The translations under genes and the position numbers were made by a program. The notes below the pieces were generated by a model that did not search any database, was not told the DNA's origin, and was given only the letters and a program-made list of their open reading frames with translations. Shown here one piece after another: positions 59,094 through 64,000 of a DNA stretch of 64,000 bases; the stretch's first letter is position 1; the number at the start of each line of letters is the position of its first letter. The stretch comes from Streptococcus sanguinis (GTDB taxonomy: Bacteria; Bacillota; Bacilli; Lactobacillales; Streptococcaceae), in assembly GCF_019929225.1 (NCBI RefSeq), contig NZ_JAHZPA010000002.1, forward strand, positions 186,001-250,000, written 5' to 3'.

Positions 59094-59122
59094 TTGAAAA
59101 AAAGCGCTAAATCCGCTATAAT
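59094..59122 (+). promoter_or_regulatory. Promoter of prfC
   Basis: TTGAAA (59094-59099), 17 bases, and TATAAT (59117-59122). Confidence 0.7.
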
Positions 59123-59214
59123 AGGTAGGTTGAAAGGATTGGAATACTCCGATGTAAAATAAAAAAACTAATACTAAGATTCACCATTATCCTAAATGAA
59201 AGAAAGAGAAGAAG

Positions 59215-60759
59215 ATGACTTTACAAGAAGAAATTAAGAAACGCCGGACCTTTGCCATTATCTCCCACCCGGACGCGGGGAAGACGACCATCACCGAGCA
59301 GTTGCTCTACTTCGGAGGCGAGATTCGTGAGGCTGGGACAGTCAAGGGGAAAAAGACGGGTAATTTTGCCAAGTCTGACTGGATGGATATTGAGAAGCAG
59401 CGGGGGATTTCAGTGACTTCCTCTGTCATGCAGTTTGACTACGATGGCAAGCGGGTCAATATTCTAGATACGCCAGGGCACGAGGACTTCTCAGAAGATA
59501 CTTATCGGACCTTGATGGCAGTGGATGCTGCGGTTATGGTTATTGACTCGGCCAAGGGTATTGAGGCCCAGACCAAGAAGCTCTTTGAGGTTGTCAAGCA
59601 TCGGAATATTCCAGTCTTCACTTTTATGAACAAGCTGGATCGTGACGGTCGCGAACCCTTGGACTTGTTGGAAGAACTGGAAGAGATTTTGGGCATTGCC
59701 AGCTATCCGATGAATTGGCCGATTGGCATGGGCAAGAGTTTTGAAGGTCTTTATGACCTTTACAATGAGCGTCTGGAGCTTTATAAGGGCGAGGAGCGCT
59801 TTGCGACTCTGGCAGAAGGTGATCAACTGTTTGCTTCTAACCCTTTCTATGAGCAAGTTAAGGAAGACATTGAGCTCTTGAGCGAAGCTGGAAATGAATT
59901 CTCAGAAGAAGCGATTTTGGAGGGAAAACTGACACCTGTTTTCTTTGGCTCAGCTCTGACCAATTTTGGCGTCCAGACATTCCTGGAAACCTTCCTCAAG
60001 TTTGCTCCGGAACCGCATGGCCACAAGAAGACAGATGGCGAGGTAGTCGAGCCACTCAGTCCAGACTTCTCAGGCTTTGTCTTTAAAATCCAAGCCAACA
60101 TGGACCCTCGGCACCGTGACCGTATCGCCTTTGTTCGTATCGTTTCTGGAGAGTTTGAGCGCGGTATGAGTGTCAATTTGCCTCGCACTGGCAAGTCCGC
60201 CAAACTGTCCAATGTGACTCAGTTTATGGCCGAAAGTCGGGAGAATGTGACCAATGCTGTAGCTGGTGATATTATCGGGGTTTATGATACAGGGACTTAT
60301 CAGGTCGGTGACACCCTGACTGTAGGCAAGAATAAGTTTGAATTTGAGCCTCTGCCAACATTTACTCCAGAGATCTTTATGAAGGTTTCAGCTAAGAATG
60401 TCATGAAGCAAAAATCCTTCCATAAGGGGATTGAACAGCTGGTGCAAGAGGGAGCCATCCAGCTTTATACCAACTACCAGACGGGCGAGTACATGCTAGG
60501 CGCTGTCGGTCAACTCCAGTTTGAGGTCTTCAAGCACCGCATGGAAAATGAATACAATGCTGAAGTGGTCATGAATCCTATGGGCAAAAAGACTGTCCGT
60601 TGGATTTCACCGGATGACCTGGACGAGCGTATGTCTTCTAGCCGTAATATCCTAGCCAAAGACCGCTTTGATCAGCCAGTCTTCCTCTTTGAAAATGACT
60701 TTGCCCTGCGCTGGTTCGCGGACAAGTATCCAGATGTTAAATTGGAAGAGAAGATGTAA
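59215..60759 (+). CDS. prfC: Peptide chain release factor 3
   Basis: Translational GTPase that recycles RF1 and RF2 after termination. It has 514 residues. The G domain has [15 protein letters not shown] (G1), RGISVTSS (G2), [12 protein letters not shown] (G3) and NKLDRDGR (G4). The C-terminal domains carry the RF3 pattern [14 protein letters not shown]. It is monocistronic; the AT-rich cassette begins 54 bases downstream. Confidence 0.96.
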   Translation: MTLQEEIKKRRTFAIISHPDAGKTTITEQLLYFGGEIREAGTVKGKKTGNFAKSDWMDIEKQRGISVTSSVMQFDYDGKRVNILDTPGHEDFSEDTYRTLMAVDAAVMVIDSAKGIEAQTKKLFEVVKHRNIPVFTFMNKLDRDGREPLDLLEELEEILGIASYPMNWPIGMGKSFEGLYDLYNERLELYKGEERFATLAEGDQLFASNPFYEQVKEDIELLSEAGNEFSEEAILEGKLTPVFFGSALTNFGVQTFLETFLKFAPEPHGHKKTDGEVVEPLSPDFSGFVFKIQANMDPRHRDRIAFVRIVSGEFERGMSVNLPRTGKSAKLSNVTQFMAESRENVTNAVAGDIIGVYDTGTYQVGDTLTVGKNKFEFEPLPTFTPEIFMKVSAKNVMKQKSFHKGIEQLVQEGAIQLYTNYQTGEYMLGAVGQLQFEVFKHRMENEYNAEVVMNPMGKKTVRWISPDDLDERMSSSRNILAKDRFDQPVFLFENDFALRWFADKYPDVKLEEKM

Positions 60760-60812
60760 CTCTAAGACAAAATAGTTTGCTTTGTAATATCATGATTGTT
60801 TAGGGGGATATA

Positions 60813-62177
60813 ATGAAGAAACTTACGGGAGAACAAACGAAAATTCTTTATTTGCCAGATGAAAAAAATTTGGTTATTCTAGGTGCCGCTGGAAGCGGAA
60901 AATCCTTGGTGGCTTTATATAAATCAGTCTATTTAGCTATCAAGTATCCAAGTAAAAAAATAGGGATTGTTTGCTTCAATAAACCTATTATTGTGCAAAT
61001 TAAAACACAACATTTACCACAATTATGTCAGAATTTGCAGATTCAAGTCCCAAGAAATATTTCTGTTACAACATACCATAGCCTAGTTTGGAATACGTTA
61101 AGAAAATTAAATTCAGGCAACGAAATAAAATGTTTAGATTTTATAAAAGTTGATGAAAAGGAAAAATGTATAAACGATTCTATAAAAAAACTGGCAGAAA
61201 TAGAAAAGTATACAGACAGCAGAATTCTTAATAGAGAAATAGATTTTTTTAAAGAAGAGATTTCCTGGCTGCAAGGAATGATGGTTAAAACGGAAGAAGA
61301 ATATCAAGAACTTGAAAGAACAGGAAGGGGACGAAAAAATCCAGTTAACAAAGGAGAGGAGAGAGAGTTAGTTTATAGGATATTTAAAGGGTATAAATAT
61401 TATAGAAGTCAATTGAATCCACCTAAATATTTTGATTATGATGATATTTCTTGGAAATTAGAGGAGAGAAAGGAGCGCATACCGGATAAAGATAAGTTTG
61501 ATTTCTTAATTATAGACGAATTTCAAGATATGGATAAAGCGAAGATACAATCTTTAACCTATTTAACTAAGGAAAATGGAGCTTGTATTTTATTAGGGGA
61601 TTATGCTCAACAAATTTTAGGAACTAAGATTTCCTTTAAACAATTAGGTGTCAATAATATATCCAAAGAGACTTTTGTTAAAAATTATAGGAATACAAAA
61701 CAAATTAGTAATTTGGCAAATATATTGATTGAAAAGGGCTTTATAACGGAAGAAGAGGATGAAAAAATTAGCCGAGTTTCGTCTAGAAGAGATGGAGAAA
61801 TTTCACAATTACAACAGGCTAATAGTTTTGAAGTATATAAAAACATTATTTCGAATTTTTTTACGAATAAAATAGGTAGCAATGGAATTATTCTAATGGA
61901 TCCAACTTCTTTTAAAACTATAGCAAAAATTTTAAAGGTTCTGGACTTAGATAATCATGTTGAACTTTATACTATTAATCAAGTCAAAGGTTTAGAATTT
62001 GATAATGTCTTAGTACTTGATATAGATAAAAGTAAATACATAGAAGATTATAGCAACCTTGAAGATAATGAAAATAATGAAGTTGCAAAACAATTATATG
62101 TTGCAATTACTAGGGCAACTACTAATTTGGCTTTAACATATCAAAACTATGATATGAATTTTTATCTTGGTGAATAG
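60813..62177 (+). CDS. Compact superfamily 1 (UvrD-like) DNA helicase
   Basis: A 454-residue ATPase with the whole SF1A motif set: Q-motif-like GEQTKIL (6-12), Walker A GAAGSGKS (24-31), Walker B IIDEFQD (233-239), motif III GDYAQQ (262-267), motif IV NYRNTKQI (291-298), motif V VKGLEFD (391-397) and motif VI YVAITRA (429-435). It is about two-thirds of UvrD length, so some accessory subdomains must be short, and no nuclease domain is seen. Base composition is clearly more AT-rich than prfC. It starts an apparent operon with the DarT-like and NADAR-like genes, GTG-started 12 bases later. Confidence 0.88.
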   Translation: MKKLTGEQTKILYLPDEKNLVILGAAGSGKSLVALYKSVYLAIKYPSKKIGIVCFNKPIIVQIKTQHLPQLCQNLQIQVPRNISVTTYHSLVWNTLRKLNSGNEIKCLDFIKVDEKEKCINDSIKKLAEIEKYTDSRILNREIDFFKEEISWLQGMMVKTEEEYQELERTGRGRKNPVNKGEERELVYRIFKGYKYYRSQLNPPKYFDYDDISWKLEERKERIPDKDKFDFLIIDEFQDMDKAKIQSLTYLTKENGACILLGDYAQQILGTKISFKQLGVNNISKETFVKNYRNTKQISNLANILIEKGFITEEEDEKISRVSSRRDGEISQLQQANSFEVYKNIISNFFTNKIGSNGIILMDPTSFKTIAKILKVLDLDNHVELYTINQVKGLEFDNVLVLDIDKSKYIEDYSNLEDNENNEVAKQLYVAITRATTNLALTYQNYDMNFYLGE

Positions 62178-62189
62178 GGGAAGGTTAAT

Positions 62190-62873
62190 GTGAATCAAGA
62201 AATTGTTTTTAAAAAAGGCATAACTCGTCTTTGCCATTTTACAAAGTCTTCCAATCTTCCTTATATATTAGGAACTGGTGATGAGGAGGCTAATGGTATT
62301 ATTTCTAATAAAGCGATTAGAGACTCTGAATGCAAGTTTTTGAAATTAAATGATATTCATCGTTATGATAATCGCCCTGAATTGATATGTCTTTCCGTAG
62401 AGTATCCAAACTTTTTCTTTTTTGAAAAATCAATTGAAAAAGAAAAAGAATCGCTTTTGAATGATTGGGTTGTCTTGCTAATTTCGCCTAGTATAATTAA
62501 TGAAGAGACATATTTTTGTCCTGTCAATGCTGCAAAAAACAGAGGTTCTCATATAGGTAAGGGGAGCCGAAAGTTTATGGAGTTATTTAATACAGAGGTT
62601 CTAGGGCTTAATCGTAGTGTCTCAATGTTACCTAATATACCAACCAATAATCAAGCAGAAGTTTTATCTCCAGATATGATTCCGAAAGATAAAATAATAG
62701 GTTTGGTTTTTAGTAGCAAAAAGCAAGCTAGGGATGAAGTGTTAAGATTAAAGTTGTGTCAGATTGAATTAAGGAATTTAAAAATATATTACTCTCATGA
62801 ATGGTTTAAGAGAAATTCAGCATACAGTATTATGCAAGGAAAAGTATTAAAATTATATGAATTGGAGGAGTAG
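62190..62873 (+). CDS. DarT-like DNA ADP-ribosyltransferase toxin
   Basis: A 227-residue protein resembling the DarT (DUF4433) family, which ADP-ribosylates single-stranded DNA. TRLCHFTKSSNLPYIL (12-27) matches the NAD-binding HxT...NL opening, RYDNRPELICLSV (58-70) the arginine-bearing loop, CPVNAA (110-115) a conserved block, and NQAEVLSPDMIP (154-165) the catalytic glutamate segment (E157). The GTG start at 62190 follows AGGGGAAGG. The NADAR-type partner points to the DarT1 (guanosine-modifying) class rather than DarT2 with macrodomain DarG. The next gene starts two bases after its stop. Confidence 0.8.
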   Translation: MNQEIVFKKGITRLCHFTKSSNLPYILGTGDEEANGIISNKAIRDSECKFLKLNDIHRYDNRPELICLSVEYPNFFFFEKSIEKEKESLLNDWVVLLISPSIINEETYFCPVNAAKNRGSHIGKGSRKFMELFNTEVLGLNRSVSMLPNIPTNNQAEVLSPDMIPKDKIIGLVFSSKKQARDEVLRLKLCQIELRNLKIYYSHEWFKRNSAYSIMQGKVLKLYELEE

Positions 62874-62874
62874 A

Positions 62875-63609
62875 ATGGCAGAGAGATTTGTCTATATATA
62901 TGAATCAAGTTCAAACAGTTTTAAAAAAGAGAATATAAAATTCAATTGGTATCCGGGTTTCTCAGTTTCGCAAAAACAAAGATCTATACATTCCCTTCAC
63001 AAAGAATTCAAAGAAAAATTTGGGAATTTAAAAGTATTAGAAGTTTCCACTGCTTCTGAAGAAGAGTTTGGGAAAGAATGTAGTGCCTTTAATCTTCAAC
63101 TTACATTGCGTAATGGTAATAAATACTCTGTAGAATCTTTATTTCAGTCTTCTAAAGTGTTTAAGAATTATGGACGTGTAAATCAAGATTTGGATTTGGA
63201 TGCCAAGGCAGTAAAGAGACAAGTTCGTTCAATTGAGGTAAATGATAAATTAATTGAATTCGATTTTTTAGGAGTAAAATTTCCTCTGCTACCACGTACT
63301 TATTTTTATAACTGGTTATACGTAAATGCGTTATTTCAAAATACAGAATTATCTAATTTCATTCTTCAATACGATGCTTTTACAGATATAAATTTTAATC
63401 CAAACAAATCTATAAATTGCCAGGCTGAGGCTTGCTCAATATTTTTATATCTGGCTAAGAATTCCTTATTAAACGATTCAATTCGAAGTCCTAAAAAATT
63501 TTTAGAGCTCGTTTATAGGAAAAAAGATAAAGAATCTATTTCTGAATTAGGAGAAATAGAAAGCGAAACAGAAACAGATATTGAAGGAGAACAGTTGACC
63601 CTTTTTTAA
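62875..63609 (+). CDS. DarT1-associated NADAR-type antitoxin (DUF6977-like)
   Basis: A 244-residue protein. MAERFVYI, KFNWYPGFSVSQKQRSIHSL, CSAFNLQLT, FQSSKVFKNYG, RTYFYNWLYVNAL and AFTDINFNPNKSINCQAEA match, from memory, the family of NADAR proteins found beside DarT1, which remove ADP-ribose from DNA guanine. I chose the ATG at 62875 because GGAGGAG stands just before it; an upstream frame at 62857 lies inside the toxin gene. The acidic tail (about 215-244, SELGEIESETETDIEGEQ) is unusual. Antitoxin role inferred from position and resemblance. Confidence 0.75.
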   Translation: MAERFVYIYESSSNSFKKENIKFNWYPGFSVSQKQRSIHSLHKEFKEKFGNLKVLEVSTASEEEFGKECSAFNLQLTLRNGNKYSVESLFQSSKVFKNYGRVNQDLDLDAKAVKRQVRSIEVNDKLIEFDFLGVKFPLLPRTYFYNWLYVNALFQNTELSNFILQYDAFTDINFNPNKSINCQAEACSIFLYLAKNSLLNDSIRSPKKFLELVYRKKDKESISELGEIESETETDIEGEQLTLF

Positions 63610-63777
63610 AAAATAGCAACAATTTTCAAAATAAAGAATTAGAAATTATTAGCAATTAATGAGAAAACTAAAAGCAAAGGCAACTTTTATAATTGGATTA
63701 ACATGCATTTATATTTAAAAAGATAGAAGGTAAGATAATTTTGTGAGCACTAAGTGTTCCTCATAGAAAGGAGTTCC

Positions 63778-64000
63778 ATGTTTCTGGAAAGAAAATTAAA
63801 AGATCAGTCTGTCTGGATCAACATTGACTCAGATAGTTTCAAAAAGAACGCCCGGATTTATCAGGATTATGAAATTGATAAAGAGACCATCGAGTATGCA
63901 CTGGATAAGAACGAGCGGGCTCACATGGACTACAATCGTGAGAATGGAACGGTTGTCTTTATCTACAATGTCCTTAATCTAGCGACAGATAAGGAACATT
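63778..64000 (+). CDS. CorA-family divalent metal transporter, N-terminal part
   Basis: The first 74 codons (MFLERKLKDQSVWINIDSDS through NLATDKEH) match the cytoplasmic N-terminal domain of streptococcal CorA-like magnesium transporters: DKETIEYALDKNERAHMDY and FIYNVLNL. The gene continues past the window; the two-helix GMN pore segment is not visible. AAAGGAG precedes the ATG. Base composition returns to that of the core genome, marking the right edge of the AT-rich cassette. Confidence 0.82.
   Translation, partial: MFLERKLKDQSVWINIDSDSFKKNARIYQDYEIDKETIEYALDKNERAHMDYNRENGTVVFIYNVLNLATDKEH

Noticed and set aside
63610..63777. Possible fourth gene or attachment site after the NADAR-like gene
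   Set aside because: The stretch is AT-rich with only a short GAGCAC/GTGTTC hairpin; no direct repeat matching the left side of the cassette (60760-60812) was found.

Overview
The window is chromosomal DNA from a low-GC Gram-positive coccus, almost certainly an oral Streptococcus of the sanguinis/gordonii type. The evidence is the gene order of the division cluster (murD-murG-divIB-ftsA-ftsZ-ylmE-sepF-ylmG-ylmH-divIVA-ileS), streptococcus-restricted small families (DUF1827, DUF3165), T-box leaders, a dpr gene behind a PerR box, and an LPXTG adhesin built like S. gordonii Sgo0707. No rRNA, tRNA, insertion sequence, prophage or CRISPR array was seen.

Layout. 1-7551: the end of an extra tryptophan synthase beta gene, a tryptophan T-box leader, then the overlapping operon trpE-G-D-C-F-B-A. 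7546-9314: a WYL-type regulator and a divergent GyrI-like gene, flanked by a 111-bp perfect direct repeat made of the trpA end plus the prepilin-peptidase tail; this looks like an insertion. 9178-14624: prepilin peptidase, PerR-controlled dpr, small membrane and rhodanese-like proteins, an rRNA pseudouridine synthase, typA. 14855-27481: peptidoglycan and division genes, then ileS behind an isoleucine T-box. 27614-33488: MarR regulator, acetyltransferase, DUF1827, Nudix hydrolase, a second WYL plus GyrI-like pair, and clpE behind a CtsR box. 33738-42971: ykuJ-like gene, folD, HAD phosphatase, nnrD, xseAB-ispA-tlyA-argR-recN, a phosphoesterase, followed by an elaborately folded intergenic element. 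43412-49478: degV, the HU gene, a six-repeat SHIRT adhesin, a DUF4064 protein, perR. 49945-60759: an unknown membrane protein, gpmA, pbp2B-recR-ddl-murF (wall synthesis), two tandem YwaF-like membrane proteins, a frameshifted small membrane-protein gene, prfC. 60813-63609: an AT-rich three-gene cassette encoding an SF1 helicase, a DarT-like DNA ADP-ribosyltransferase and a NADAR-type antitoxin. The window ends inside a CorA-family transporter gene.

How the parts work together: charged tRNA levels control trp and ileS through T-boxes; PerR (near 49 kb) probably controls dpr (near 10 kb); cell-wall precursor enzymes (MurD, MurG, Ddl, MurF) and the septal transpeptidase PBP2B feed the FtsZ/FtsA/SepF/DivIVA division machinery encoded here.

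The best candidate for an under-described system is the helicase-DarT-NADAR cassette. The toxin-antitoxin part resembles the known DarT1-NADAR class; its operon link to a compact UvrD-like helicase is the part that deserves attention. Secondary candidates are the two WYL/GyrI-like modules that share a TGACAGA...TTGTCA palindrome, and the three-hairpin element after 42971.
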